64,000 nucleotides of DNA from Isoptericola cucumis. GTDB taxonomy: Bacteria > Actinomycetota > Actinomycetes > Actinomycetales > Cellulomonadaceae. The stretch covers positions 310,001 through 374,000 of the forward strand of contig NZ_BMDG01000001.1 of the NCBI RefSeq assembly GCF_014635665.1. The letters are read 5' to 3'. The notes beneath the pieces were generated by a model that worked only from the letters and a program-made list of their open reading frames with translations, was not told the DNA's origin and ran no database searches. Made by a program: the position numbers and the translations under genes. Each line of letters starts with the position of its first letter. Position 1 is the first letter of the stretch. Of this stretch, positions 45,900 through 54,555 are shown piece after piece.

Positions 45900-45932
45900 A
45901 CGCTAGGGGGCGTTGATGAGACGCGGATGAGA
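45900..45932 (-). promoter_or_regulatory. Promoter with 11-bp-spaced direct repeat
   Basis: On the plus strand GATGAGA occurs at 45915-45921 and again at 45926-45932, eleven bases apart, one helical turn. On the minus strand they lie ten bases upstream of a TAGCGT -10 box (45905-45900), occupying the -35 zone of the membrane-protein gene. Activator binding of OmpR/PhoB style or by the neighbouring response regulator is possible. Confidence 0.4.
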
Positions 45933-45963
45933 AGCGTCCGCGGACCCCCGTGGGGCCCGCTGG

Positions 45964-45982
45964 GTCGGCCGTGAGGGCCGAC
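45964..45982 (-). terminator. Terminator after the response regulator gene
   Basis: GTCGGCC/GGCCGAC (45964-45970, 45976-45982), 7 bp with a 5-base loop, four bases after the stop on the minus strand. Confidence 0.6.
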
Positions 45983-45985
45983 GGG

Positions 45986-46645
45986 TCAGGCGCCGGGCAC
46001 GACCAGGCCCGCGTCGTACGCCCACACGACGAGCTGCACGCGGTCCCGGGCACCGGTCTTCGTCATGATGCGGCTCAGGTGCGACTTCACCGTGCTCGGC
46101 TCGAGGAACAGCGCGGCGGCGATCTCCGCGTTGGACGACCCGCGGCACAGCAGCGTGACGATCTCGCTCTCGCGGGCCGTGAGCAGGCCGACGGCGGCGG
46201 CGTCGGGGGCGACCGGCCCGCGGCGACGGGCGAACTCGTCGATCACCCGGCGGGTGAGGGACTGGTCGACGAGCCCGTCGCCGTCGGCCACGCGCCGTAC
46301 GGCGTCGGCCAGCACCTCGGGCTCGGCGTCCTTGAGCAGGAAGCCGGACGCGCCCGCCTCCAGGGCGCCGAAGACGTAGTCGTCGAGGTCGAAGGTGCTC
46401 ACCACGAGCACCGGCACCGGGTCCGCGACGCCGGGGCCGGCGAGCTCGCGCGTCGCCGTGATGCCGTCGCCGCCGGGCATGCGCACGTCCATGCAGACGA
46501 CGTCGGGGCGCACGCGCCGCACGACGCGCACCGCGTCGGCGCCGCTGGACGCCTCGCCGACCACCTGCATCCCCTCGCTCTCGAGGATCACGGCGATCCC
46601 GGCACGCACCATCGCCTGGTCGTCCACGAGCACGACGCGGGTCAT
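45986..46645 (-). CDS. NarL/DesR-family response regulator
   Basis: A 219-residue regulator: receiver domain with VVLVDDQAMVRAG, phospho-acceptor Asp in VVCMDVRMPGGDG and Lys in GFLLKDAEP, then a LuxR-type HTH (LTARESEIVTLLCRGSSNAE, STVKSHLSRIMTKTGARDRV). ATG overlaps the histidine kinase stop as ATGA. With the kinase and the ABC exporter genes upstream on the same strand it forms a cell-envelope or drug-response module. Confidence 0.93.
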   Translation of the reverse strand: MTRVVLVDDQAMVRAGIAVILESEGMQVVGEASSGADAVRVVRRVRPDVVCMDVRMPGGDGITATRELAGPGVADPVPVLVVSTFDLDDYVFGALEAGASGFLLKDAEPEVLADAVRRVADGDGLVDQSLTRRVIDEFARRRGPVAPDAAAVGLLTARESEIVTLLCRGSSNAEIAAALFLEPSTVKSHLSRIMTKTGARDRVQLVVWAYDAGLVVPGA

Positions 46646-47946
46646 CGGGCCTCCTCCTGGGTCTCGGGCACGGCCGCCGGCGAGGCCGACGGTCGCGGGA
46701 CGGTGAGCCGCACGCGCCAGCCGCCGCCCGGCACGGGACCGGCGTCGAGCGTCCCGGCGACGAACTCGGCCCGCTCGCGCATGCCGATGAGGCCGTGCCC
46801 GGGGGCCTCGGGCGCGGCGAGCGGCCCGTCGTTGCGCACCGTCACCACCAGGCCGTGCTCCGCGTACTCGGTCGTGACCTCGACCGGGTGGCCGGGGGCG
46901 TGCCTCCGGGCGTTCGACAGCGCCTCCTGCAGCACCCGGTAGACCGTGAGCTGCACCGTCGGCGGCAGGTCGAAGGGCTCGCCGCGGCCGACCTCGCGCA
47001 CGCTCGCGCCGGTGCTGCGCGCCAGCTCGACGAGCTCGGGGACGTCGGCGAGGGTCGGCTGGGGAGCCGCCGGCCCCGGCTCGCCCTGCTCGGCGTCCGC
47101 GCGCAGGATGCCGACGACGAGCCGCAGGTTGTCGAGGGTCTCGCGCCCCTGGGCCCGGATCCAGCGCAGCGACTCCTTGGCCCGGTCCGGGTCGCGCTCG
47201 ACCAGCCGCTCGGCCGCCGACGCCTGGACGACGATGCCCGACAGGTGGTGCGCGGCGACGTCGTGCAGCTCGCGCGCCATCCGGCCGCGCTCCTCGAGCA
47301 CCGCCTGGGCCGCGAGCGCCTCCCGCTCCCGCTGCGCCTGCAGCACCTGGGCGCGCAGCCCGGCGAGGAGCTCGCGCCGCGTGGCGACGTAGCCGCCGAC
47401 GAGCGCCGCGCCGAGGTAGGTGATGAGGGCGGACACGAGCCCGCCCCACAGCTGGGTCCCCACCGGAGCGCCGAGCTCGGCCGCGGCCTCCGCGCCGCCG
47501 AGCACGAAGCCGACCAGCACCTGCACGACGGCGACCGCCCCCGCGCCCCACACGGCCGTCCTCCGCGGCCCGTACGCGCCGAGGGAGTAGGCGGCGACGA
47601 TGCCCGCGGGCGCCTGGAACGACACGTACGGCGGCAGCAGGAGGACCAGCGCGAGCTGGCCGGCCAGCGTCAGCGCCAGGCAGGCCAGCGGCGCCCGGCG
47701 GCGCAGCGTCAGCGCCGCCGCCTGCGCGACGAGCACGGCGCACACCGCCACGGTCCGCCCCGCGGTCATGCCCGCCAGCACCGGACCGGCGCCGAACGCC
47801 GTGCCGAGGTCGGACGAGACGAGCCGCAGGATCATGAGGAAGAGCGTGACGCTCCCCGCCGCGACGACGGCTGCGAGCAGGGCGTCGCGGCCCGTCGCCG
47901 TCCGGATGCCGACGGCGTCGAGCCGGCGGTGCAGCACGTCGAGCAC
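46642..47946 (-). CDS. DesK-like sensor histidine kinase
   Basis: A 434-residue kinase with about six N-terminal helices (sensor), a HisKA_3 dimerisation helix with phospho-acceptor His in ARELHDVAAHHLSGIVVQAS, and a HATPase domain (VLQEALSNARRHAPG, then GHGLIGMRERAEFVAG). The signal is probably sensed in the membrane. GTG 47946 is fixed by GGAGG five bases upstream; the longer frame is an overlap of the neighbouring region. It lies 80 bases after the ABC permease gene. Confidence 0.9.
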   Translation of the reverse strand: MLDVLHRRLDAVGIRTATGRDALLAAVVAAGSVTLFLMILRLVSSDLGTAFGAGPVLAGMTAGRTVAVCAVLVAQAAALTLRRRAPLACLALTLAGQLALVLLLPPYVSFQAPAGIVAAYSLGAYGPRRTAVWGAGAVAVVQVLVGFVLGGAEAAAELGAPVGTQLWGGLVSALITYLGAALVGGYVATRRELLAGLRAQVLQAQREREALAAQAVLEERGRMARELHDVAAHHLSGIVVQASAAERLVERDPDRAKESLRWIRAQGRETLDNLRLVVGILRADAEQGEPGPAAPQPTLADVPELVELARSTGASVREVGRGEPFDLPPTVQLTVYRVLQEALSNARRHAPGHPVEVTTEYAEHGLVVTVRNDGPLAAPEAPGHGLIGMRERAEFVAGTLDAGPVPGGGWRVRLTVPRPSASPAAVPETQEEAR

Positions 47947-48026
47947 GGCGTCCTCCGGGGTGGTGTGGGTCGGCGCGCGGCGCCCGGCCCCAGGGTACGG
48001 GGCGGGCGCCGCGCGGTACGGGCGGC

Positions 48027-48935
48027 TCAGGCCAGGTCGCGGCGGCGGAAGACGACCGCGGCGACCGCGAGGCCTGCCGCCGCCCAGGCCGCCAGGCCCG
48101 CGAGGGCGGGCAGGGCGCCCACGGGCGACGAGCCGCCGAGCAGGTCCGCGGCCCCCTGACCCGTGGACGCGAGCGACCCGAGGGTGAGCGGCAGCCACGA
48201 CGTCACCGCGGACGTCCCGCCGGACAGGATGAGCGCCGCCGCCTGCACGAGCGGCTCCACCAGCGCCAGCGACGCCACCACGACGATCGCCGCGACCTGC
48301 CCGCGCACGAGCGTGCCGACCGCGAGCCCGAGCCAGGTGAGCAGCACGAGCACCACCAGCCCCCGGCCCCAGACGGCGAGCGCCTCGCCGGGGCCGAGCG
48401 CCAGGGTGGCGCCGGGCGTCGTCGCGACGGCGAGGACCAGGCCCACCACGGTGAGCAGCGCCAGCGCGGCGCCGGTGAGGAGCGCGACGACGGCCGTCGC
48501 CCCGGCCTTGCCGGCCAGGACCCGCAGCCGGTCGGGGACGACGAGCGCGGTGGGGACGATGCCGCCGGTGCGGAAGTCGGTCGTCACCGCGAGCACGCCG
48601 AGCAGCAGCATGCACAGGGCGGTGACGCCGGACGAGCCCGCTCCCCCGGCACCGTTGCCCAACAGGTCGAGCATGCCGCGCTGCGCGTCGGCGGAGCCGA
48701 GGTCGGTGAGCGCGGTGAGCTCCGGGACCAGGTCGGCCGACATCTCCGGGGGAGCCTGCACCCCGACGGAGAGCCCGGAGCCCTCCATGGACGCCAGGGC
48801 GCTGAGGGTGCGCGGCAGCACCAGGTGCAGCACCTGGGTGAGGGCCATCCCCGCGAGCGCGACGGCGGCGATGATCCAGGGCGTGCGGGTGGTCCGCAGC
48901 TTGAGCAGCTCGGCCCTGAACACGGCGAGAGACAT
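48027..48935 (-). CDS. ABC-2 type exporter permease
   Basis: A 302-residue permease with six or so helices and a large outside loop after the first helix (residues about 40-100). The start LAVFRAELLKLRTTRTPWII is typical of ABC-2 subunits. It overlaps the ATPase gene by one base (TGATG). With the ATPase it likely exports a lipid or peptide antibiotic, as many DesK/DesR-linked exporters do; the substrate is not known. Confidence 0.88.
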   Translation of the reverse strand: MSLAVFRAELLKLRTTRTPWIIAAVALAGMALTQVLHLVLPRTLSALASMEGSGLSVGVQAPPEMSADLVPELTALTDLGSADAQRGMLDLLGNGAGGAGSSGVTALCMLLLGVLAVTTDFRTGGIVPTALVVPDRLRVLAGKAGATAVVALLTGAALALLTVVGLVLAVATTPGATLALGPGEALAVWGRGLVVLVLLTWLGLAVGTLVRGQVAAIVVVASLALVEPLVQAAALILSGGTSAVTSWLPLTLGSLASTGQGAADLLGGSSPVGALPALAGLAAWAAAGLAVAAVVFRRRDLA

Positions 48936-49648
48936 CAGCGCACTCCTTCGGTGGTGGCGGTGAGGTCGAGGTACACGTCCTCGAGGGACCGGTCGGTGAC
49001 GAGGTCGTCCAGCGGGCCGTCGGCGACGACCCGGCCCTGGCCGATGACGACCAGGGCGTCGGCCACCTGGGCCACCTCGGCGAGCACGTGGCTCGCGAGG
49101 AGCACGGTGCCGCCGTCGGCGGCGAAGGACCGCAGCAGCTCGCGCAGCCAGCGCATCCCGGCGGGGTCGAGGCCGTTGGCGGGCTCGTCGAGGACGAGCA
49201 CCTCCGGGCGGCCCAGCAGGGCGGCCGCGATCCCGAGCCGCTGCTTCATGCCCAGCGAGTACGTGCGCACGCGGCGGTCCGCGGCGGGCGTCATCCCCAC
49301 GAGGTCGAGCACCTCGCCGACGCGCCGCGCCGGCAGCCGCACCGCCGTGGCGAGCACCCGCAGGTGGTCCCGGCCGGTGCGGCCCGGGTGCAGGCCGCCG
49401 GCGTCGAGCAGCGCCCCGACCACGCGGGCCGGGTGCTCGAGGTCGGCGTACCGGCGGTCGTCGAACGTCGCGGTCCCCGCGTCGGCGGAGGCGAGCCCGA
49501 GCAGCACGTGCAGCGTCGTGCTCTTGCCCGCGCCGTTGGGCCCCAGCAGGCCCACGACGCTCCCCGGCCGGGCCGTGAACCCGACGTCGTGCACGGCCTC
49601 GAAGGCCCCGTAGGACTTGTGCAGCCCGTCGATCCGGATGGCGGTCAT
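48935..49648 (-). CDS. ABC transporter ATP-binding protein
   Basis: A 237-residue ATPase with Walker A GLLGPNGAGKSTTLHV, a variant signature TYSLGMKQRLGIA (in place of LSGGQ), Walker B VLVLDEPANGLDP and switch His in LLASHVLAE. Similar to BcrA-type drug-resistance ATPases. It is the first gene of the exporter/two-component operon. ATG 49648; the longer frame upstream has no start signal. Confidence 0.92.
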   Translation of the reverse strand: MTAIRIDGLHKSYGAFEAVHDVGFTARPGSVVGLLGPNGAGKSTTLHVLLGLASADAGTATFDDRRYADLEHPARVVGALLDAGGLHPGRTGRDHLRVLATAVRLPARRVGEVLDLVGMTPAADRRVRTYSLGMKQRLGIAAALLGRPEVLVLDEPANGLDPAGMRWLRELLRSFAADGGTVLLASHVLAEVAQVADALVVIGQGRVVADGPLDDLVTDRSLEDVYLDLTATTEGVR

Positions 49649-49844
49649 CCGTCCTCCCCTCCTGTTCCCGGCCGGCCCCGCCAGCTCCTCGCGAGGCCCG
49701 CGCCGGTAGTGACCAGCCTTCCGGCGGGGCACCTCTGGCGTCTTGCGCCGCAGGACGGAACCTGCGTTGCGTCTCCCGAGGGAACTGTCGCCCCGGTGTC
49801 CCGAACTCGGCGCCGCGCGCTCCCCACAGCCATGAAGTCCGGGA

Positions 49845-49865
49845 CGGCCCGCACCGTGCGGGCCG
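49845..49865 (+). promoter_or_regulatory. Leader hairpin before the secreted choice-of-anchor-L gene
   Basis: CGGCCCGCA/TGCGGGCCG, 9 bp with a 3-base loop, ends 24 bases before the GGAGG of the 815-residue protein gene. The rest of the 254-base divergent gap shows no promoter that I can support. Confidence 0.4.
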
Positions 49866-49902
49866 GACAACGGGCCGCGTCCCGCGGCCGTCGGAGGAAC
49901 TC

Positions 49903-52350
49903 ATGCGTCACCTGTTGCGGTACGGAACTGCGGCGCTCACGAGCGCAGCTCTGGTCGTCGGCGGAGCCGTCGGGGCGCACGCCGCGCCGAAAGGCACCGG
50001 GACCATCGAGGTCACCTTCAGCACGCCCGACGGCGTGCCCGGCCAGCTCAACCTGACGAGCAAGGAACAGCAGTTCGTCGCCTCGAAGTCCCTCGAGGGC
50101 TCCCAGAGCGTCGTCGAGTGGGACGCGCCGTCGGGTCGCTACTCCGTCGACGTCGACCCGGTCATGGCGGGCAACCTGCGCTACGTCGGGGTGGCGGAGA
50201 AGCTGCGCAACATCCAGGTCAAGCCGGGGGCGACCACCGAGGTCACCGTCACGTACTTCCGCTCCCAGGGCGTCCAGAAGGTGCACCAGGTGGGCGCGGA
50301 GCCCGACCGCGTGACCCTCGCCTGGGACGCGCCGGAGCACACGTCGGTGCAGGTGCGGCGCACGCGCGGCAGCGAGCCGGCGACCAGCCCGTCCGAGGGC
50401 GTCCGCGTCGAGGCCGACGCCGACGGCCTGGTCGACACCGGGCTCGAACCCGGGACGCGCTACACCTACGCCCTGTGGGCGAGGCCCGGCGACGCCGCGC
50501 ACGGCGTGGCCCACCGGGCCGACCCGGTGGCACTGACCGTGGGCACGCCCGATCCCGAGCGCCCCGAGATCGCCAGCTACACCGTCAGGCAGATGACGAT
50601 GCTGGCGACCCACGACGAGGTCCTGTCCGCGCAGCCGACGGGAGACGGCGTGCGCGTCGCGCTCGCCGAGGGCGTCGACGCCCCGGCACCGGGCACGGCC
50701 GTCGTGCTCCCGGTCTCGGACGCCCTCGCCGCCGGGTACGTCGGTGTGGTCGACGACGTGTCGCTCGACGGCCGCACGCTGGGGCTCGCTGCCGGCGGCG
50801 TCGGCGACAGCCTCGACTACCTGGACCTGTCCGTGGCCGACCTCGGTTCCGCGCCGCTGCAACAGGTCGAGGCCGAGGGCGCGGGCGAAGGCCCCGCACC
50901 CCAGCCCCTGGCCACGGACGCCCGTGCACGGGGCGTCTCCCCGGCGCAGGAGCAGCCCGGCACCCAGGCGGTCGGCGAGTGCAACAACCTCGGCGCCGAG
51001 CTCGGCAGCATCGGGTTCGACCCCGGTTTCGAGATGGACGGCCACATCGACGTCACCGTCGACAAGTACAACGTGCTCGGCGTGGACATCCCGTCCGGCC
51101 TCGCCATGGACACCGAGGTCGCGGTCACGGTCTCCGGCGCCCTGAGCGCGACGGCGAAGGCCGCCTACGAGTGCAACATCGTCCTCCCCTCGCTGATGAA
51201 GACGTTCGCCGCGGGCCCCGTGCCCCTGGCGCTCCTCATCAAGCCGGCGGTGAAGATCGGGGTCTCGGGCGAGCTGAAGATCTCGAACGTCGGTGCCGCA
51301 GCGACGCTGGGCTTCGCGGCCGAGGGGTACGTGGGGCTCGAGGGCGACAACCACTTCGACACGGACCTGATCGCCGAGGTGGAGCCCCTCACCCCGAAGG
51401 TCGAGGGCGCTGCCGCGACCATCCAGGCCGACGTCGCCGGGGACCTGGTCTTCGGGCCGGGGGCCGGCACCACCGATGCCGGCGTGATCGCCGGGATCGG
51501 CGGCACCCTCACCCTCGTGAGCGCGAAGGCGGCGATCTCCTTCCCCGGCGGCGACCCGTGCGTCGAGCTCGGGCTGGGCGGCAAGATCGCGATGATCCTG
51601 ACCGCCCGGGCCTGGCTCGGCGTCTTCGAGGTCAAGGCCGAGACGGAGCTGCTCAGCGAGGACTTCCAGTACGCGGGCAGCCCGTGGCACTTCCCGAGCG
51701 GCTGCAACGAGGCGCCTGACCCCACCGGCGACCTGCTCGGTGACGGCGTGACCATGGTCGACGACGAGGTCGTCGGCGACGCCGGTCAGTGGGGCCACGT
51801 CGAGGGCTACGCGCCCGGCACGAAGACCTGGGTGCTCAGCACCGGCTCTGTCGAGGACGCCAAGGGCGACCCGAGCCACCTCGCGAGCACCGACCTCGAC
51901 GGGCCGGGCCACGACGCGCTGGACGGCCTGACCGGCGTCGACACCTTCGACGCGGCCGCCTACCGCGTGCGCCTCGTCCCGACGGGCGACACGCTCCGCG
52001 TCCGGTACGTCTTCGCCAGCGAGGAGTACCCGGAGTTCGTCGGCAGCAGGTTCAACGACGCGATGGGGGTATTCGTGGACGGGCAGAACTGCGCTACCGT
52101 GCCGGGCACCGCGAGTCCCGTCTCCGTCGCGACCGTCAATGCCGACACCAACGCGCAGTACTTCGTCGACAACGCCGCGGGCGCGCCGGGGTACGACACG
52201 GCGCTCGACGGCCTCACGGTCCCGCTGGACTGTGCGGTGCCCGTGGAACCAGGCGTCGCGATCGACGTCGTGATCGCGGTCGGCGACGTCGGCGACCGGA
52301 ACGTCGACAGCGCGGCCGCCGTCCCCGACAACGGAATCTGGTCCGACTGA
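49903..52350 (+). CDS. Large secreted protein with choice-of-anchor-L domain
   Basis: This 815-residue protein has a Sec signal peptide ending at about AHA-AP (residue 28). Residues about 125-205 look like a fibronectin-III domain (VTLAWDAPEHTSVQVRR, TGLEPGTRYTYALWA). A long beta-rich middle follows, and the last 200 residues hold the choice-of-anchor-L hallmark VRYVFASEEYPEFVGSRFND. The end, DNGIWSD, lacks the LPXTG or helix anchor often found after this domain, so it is probably released or bound non-covalently. GGAGG precedes the ATG. Function unknown; adhesion or matrix roles are guesses. Confidence 0.8.
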   Translation: MRHLLRYGTAALTSAALVVGGAVGAHAAPKGTGTIEVTFSTPDGVPGQLNLTSKEQQFVASKSLEGSQSVVEWDAPSGRYSVDVDPVMAGNLRYVGVAEKLRNIQVKPGATTEVTVTYFRSQGVQKVHQVGAEPDRVTLAWDAPEHTSVQVRRTRGSEPATSPSEGVRVEADADGLVDTGLEPGTRYTYALWARPGDAAHGVAHRADPVALTVGTPDPERPEIASYTVRQMTMLATHDEVLSAQPTGDGVRVALAEGVDAPAPGTAVVLPVSDALAAGYVGVVDDVSLDGRTLGLAAGGVGDSLDYLDLSVADLGSAPLQQVEAEGAGEGPAPQPLATDARARGVSPAQEQPGTQAVGECNNLGAELGSIGFDPGFEMDGHIDVTVDKYNVLGVDIPSGLAMDTEVAVTVSGALSATAKAAYECNIVLPSLMKTFAAGPVPLALLIKPAVKIGVSGELKISNVGAAATLGFAAEGYVGLEGDNHFDTDLIAEVEPLTPKVEGAAATIQADVAGDLVFGPGAGTTDAGVIAGIGGTLTLVSAKAAISFPGGDPCVELGLGGKIAMILTARAWLGVFEVKAETELLSEDFQYAGSPWHFPSGCNEAPDPTGDLLGDGVTMVDDEVVGDAGQWGHVEGYAPGTKTWVLSTGSVEDAKGDPSHLASTDLDGPGHDALDGLTGVDTFDAAAYRVRLVPTGDTLRVRYVFASEEYPEFVGSRFNDAMGVFVDGQNCATVPGTASPVSVATVNADTNAQYFVDNAAGAPGYDTALDGLTVPLDCAVPVEPGVAIDVVIAVGDVGDRNVDSAAAVPDNGIWSD

Positions 52351-52352
52351 CA

Positions 52353-52937
52353 GTGAAGAAGGAACGCCGAGGCCGCTCGCAGGGCGGCCCGCATCCCCGG
52401 CAGGTCCCCGGCTACGACGACGCCCGTCGCGCCGGGGGCCTGCCGGTCGTCCCCGACCAGCCGCCGACACTGGACGTCCGACCGACGGCCAACGGCCTGT
52501 TCCTCCGCTTCGTGGCGTTCGCCGGCGGCGGCCTGGCCGCGATCCTCGCGGTCGTCCTGCTGCTGGGCGCGCTCGACGTCCCCGACGCGTGGCGGGCCCC
52601 CGTGTTCGGCGTCCTCGGCCTGGCCTGGTTCGTGCTGCTGTTCCGCCGGCTGTCAGCCGTCGGACGGCAGTCCGCCGCCGAGCTGCAGCGCGGGTACACC
52701 ACGCTGGTCCTGGACTTCGGGGGGTTCTGGGTCGGCGAGGGCCCGCTGACCCTCTCCGGCGACATGCGCGCCGCCTGGGACTACCGCGGCACCTGGCACC
52801 TCGGCCACCGCGACGGGCACGTGATCCGGGCTCCCGACCGCAGCATCGACCCGCCGGGGATGTACCCCTCGCCGCACCGCCCCGGGCAGTACGAGCTGTG
52901 GACCGGAGCCACGTGGCTCGGGCACTACGCGGACTGA
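52353..52937 (+). CDS. Two-helix membrane protein, function unknown
   Basis: A 194-residue protein starting two bases after the upstream stop, so probably co-translated. A basic, Gly/Pro-rich head is followed by two adjoining helices (LRFVAFAGGGLAAILAVVLL and VFGVLGLAWFVLLF) and a cytoplasmic tail with many aromatic residues (YTTLVLDFGGFWVGEG). It may support export or localisation of the secreted protein before it. GTG is the only early in-frame start, without a clear Shine-Dalgarno. Confidence 0.6.
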   Translation: MKKERRGRSQGGPHPRQVPGYDDARRAGGLPVVPDQPPTLDVRPTANGLFLRFVAFAGGGLAAILAVVLLLGALDVPDAWRAPVFGVLGLAWFVLLFRRLSAVGRQSAAELQRGYTTLVLDFGGFWVGEGPLTLSGDMRAAWDYRGTWHLGHRDGHVIRAPDRSIDPPGMYPSPHRPGQYELWTGATWLGHYAD

Positions 52938-52973
52938 CTACTCGACCTTGCTTCCCACGTCGAGCACTCCCGT

Positions 52974-53747
52974 TCATGCTGCAAGGATGCGGAGTGCCGC
53001 CCGGCCGTCCTTGCGGGCACCCTCGGGAAGCGCGCTCCAGTGCCGTGCGTCGTCGGGAAGGTTCCGCACCAAGGTGTTGATCCGCTGACGGTCTGAGCCG
53101 ACGAACTGCTCTCGCACCTCGAACGGGTCGGTCAGGCAGCACAGCAGGGCAGCGGCGTCCTGGAGATGACGCTCCCGGTCGCGGGAGTCCGTGCGGAAGG
53201 CGGCGGCCTTGAGCACGAGCGCGCCGAACACGTTCGGCACACTCACGGTCGTTGCGCGTCCTTCGACGATCGACAGGCTGGCGTTCACGGTCCGGCGCAG
53301 TGCTTGGGTGCCGCCCTCGATGGCGACCATGTCTCGACCACGCAGCCTCTCCACGACCCGCGGCGCTGCGTGGTCGGCAACCAGCACGTCGACCACATCA
53401 GGGCTGCCGGTGATCAGGTCGACCGTTGCCTCACCACGAACGAACCGGTGAGCAGTACGCTCGCGCCGGTCGATCGACGTCAGCATCTCGTAGCCGACGG
53501 ACTCGAGGGCGCGAGCGGCCTTGGAGGCCATTCCGCGCGTGGTCTCCACGTGTAGCACGACGTCCACGTCGTTGGTCGGACGCACGACGTCCAACCCGCG
53601 GTGGATGGTGTGGATCTGGGTCATCAATCCGCCGACGAGTGTCCACGCCGTATGAGGGAGTACGTCGACGATCTCGGCCACGTTCGGCCACGGTGCACCC
53701 CAGCCGCCGGACGGGTTCGGGACCGCGATGGTGGGACGGTCAGCCAC
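52974..53747 (-). CDS. AbiEii/MenT-like nucleotidyltransferase, putative toxin
   Basis: A 257-residue protein with the minimal nucleotidyltransferase pattern: TLVGGLMTQIHTIHRG (hGG...), RPTNDVDVVLHVE (the two metal-binding Asp) and ATVDLITG (third Asp). The rest is helical with LVLKAAAFRTDSRDRERHLQD, as in AbiEii/AbiGii-type toxins where a Lys and a late Asp are conserved. MenT-type members block translation by adding nucleotides to tRNA ends. It overlaps the HTH gene by eight bases and follows it, the usual antitoxin-toxin order. G+C is clearly lower than in the neighbours, suggesting transfer. Confidence 0.75.
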   Translation of the reverse strand: MADRPTIAVPNPSGGWGAPWPNVAEIVDVLPHTAWTLVGGLMTQIHTIHRGLDVVRPTNDVDVVLHVETTRGMASKAARALESVGYEMLTSIDRRERTAHRFVRGEATVDLITGSPDVVDVLVADHAAPRVVERLRGRDMVAIEGGTQALRRTVNASLSIVEGRATTVSVPNVFGALVLKAAAFRTDSRDRERHLQDAAALLCCLTDPFEVREQFVGSDRQRINTLVRNLPDDARHWSALPEGARKDGRAALRILAA

Positions 53748-54405
53748 GGTGCCTCCCCAAGGCTTCGCTGAGAGCGTCGAGGCCTACGCGCCGTTCGCGC
53801 GTGTCCAGCGACTCGGCCAGGTCGAGCCCGGCGAGGACGACGCCGGACTGCGCAAGCTCGCGGACGGTGCCGATCGGGAAGGTCGTCGCCCGGATCGTGA
53901 ACTGGCCCTCGTCGTCGGGGACCAGTCCGTAGTGCCGGACGAGCTCCACCAGTTCCTCAGCATCGATGTAGCCATCGACGCGCGCGGACTGGGCGAGCCC
54001 GAGACTCATACCCACGGCAGCGGTGTCGACAAGGACGTCTCGTACACGCCAGGTCGCTGCGGAATGGCCCGCGAACTGCTTCACCTGGGCACGCTCGCGG
54101 GCCCGGGCGAGGAATTCGACCGCCGTCACGGACCGCAACGCGGCCTTGAGCCTGGACCGCTGCGTCGTCCCCATCCAGACGGCATCGACACCGGTGAGGA
54201 TCGCGACCGCGCCCCACGCGGTCGACTGTGACCACGGGCGAGTGCGGCGAGTCGCGCCGCGCACGGCAAGGAAATGGTCGATCGACATCGACTCGATGAC
54301 TCCTCGCGCCGGTGCCCTGAGCTCACCGCGAGCGACCAGATGCTGCACCTGCCGGGCAGAGACCCCTAGACGCTCGGCAGCCTCGCGAACCGCAACCAAC
54401 GACAT
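53740..54405 (-). CDS. HTH protein paired with the nucleotidyltransferase, putative antitoxin
   Basis: A 221-residue protein with an N-terminal MerR/excisionase-like HTH (REAAERLGVSARQVQHLVAR) and a longer C-terminal domain (about residues 60-221) that I do not recognise; it contains GVDAVWMGTTQRSRLKAALR and ends basic. In the AbiEi/AbiEii scheme the first gene is a DNA-binding antitoxin that autoregulates. An inverted repeat lies directly before the gene. ATG 54405 is chosen since the HTH begins there; the extension to 54447 covers that repeat. Confidence 0.7.
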   Translation of the reverse strand: MSLVAVREAAERLGVSARQVQHLVARGELRAPARGVIESMSIDHFLAVRGATRRTRPWSQSTAWGAVAILTGVDAVWMGTTQRSRLKAALRSVTAVEFLARARERAQVKQFAGHSAATWRVRDVLVDTAAVGMSLGLAQSARVDGYIDAEELVELVRHYGLVPDDEGQFTIRATTFPIGTVRELAQSGVVLAGLDLAESLDTRERRVGLDALSEALGRHRG

Positions 54406-54412
54406 GACAGAC

Positions 54413-54431
54413 AGTTTCGCTGAGGCGAACT
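54413..54431. promoter_or_regulatory. Inverted repeat before the HTH-nucleotidyltransferase operon
   Basis: AGTTTCGC-TGAG-GCGAACT, eight bases from the HTH gene start, in the A+T-richest part of the region. TTGACC on the minus strand lies just upstream. A probable operator for autoregulation by the HTH protein. Confidence 0.5.
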
Positions 54432-54555
54432 CATCGGTCAATACCAAATACCACCACAGTCTTCATCGCGAGCAGCCGGGTCTCGCTCCAGCCACCTTCC
54501 GGACGCCTGGGGACCACCGGGGGCCCGTGTCGGCGGGGGCCCGTAGCCTGGCCGC

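Noticed and set aside
49645-53142. A 1165-codon open frame on the minus strand opposite the secreted protein
   Set aside because: It is antisense to a gene with signal peptide, ribosome site and known domain; its composition is that of a GC-rich shadow with no recognisable motif.
52974-54431. Prophage or insertion-sequence boundary at the lower-G+C segment
   Set aside because: No integrase, transposase, flanking direct repeats or tRNA gene is visible; only the base composition and the gene pair suggest transfer.
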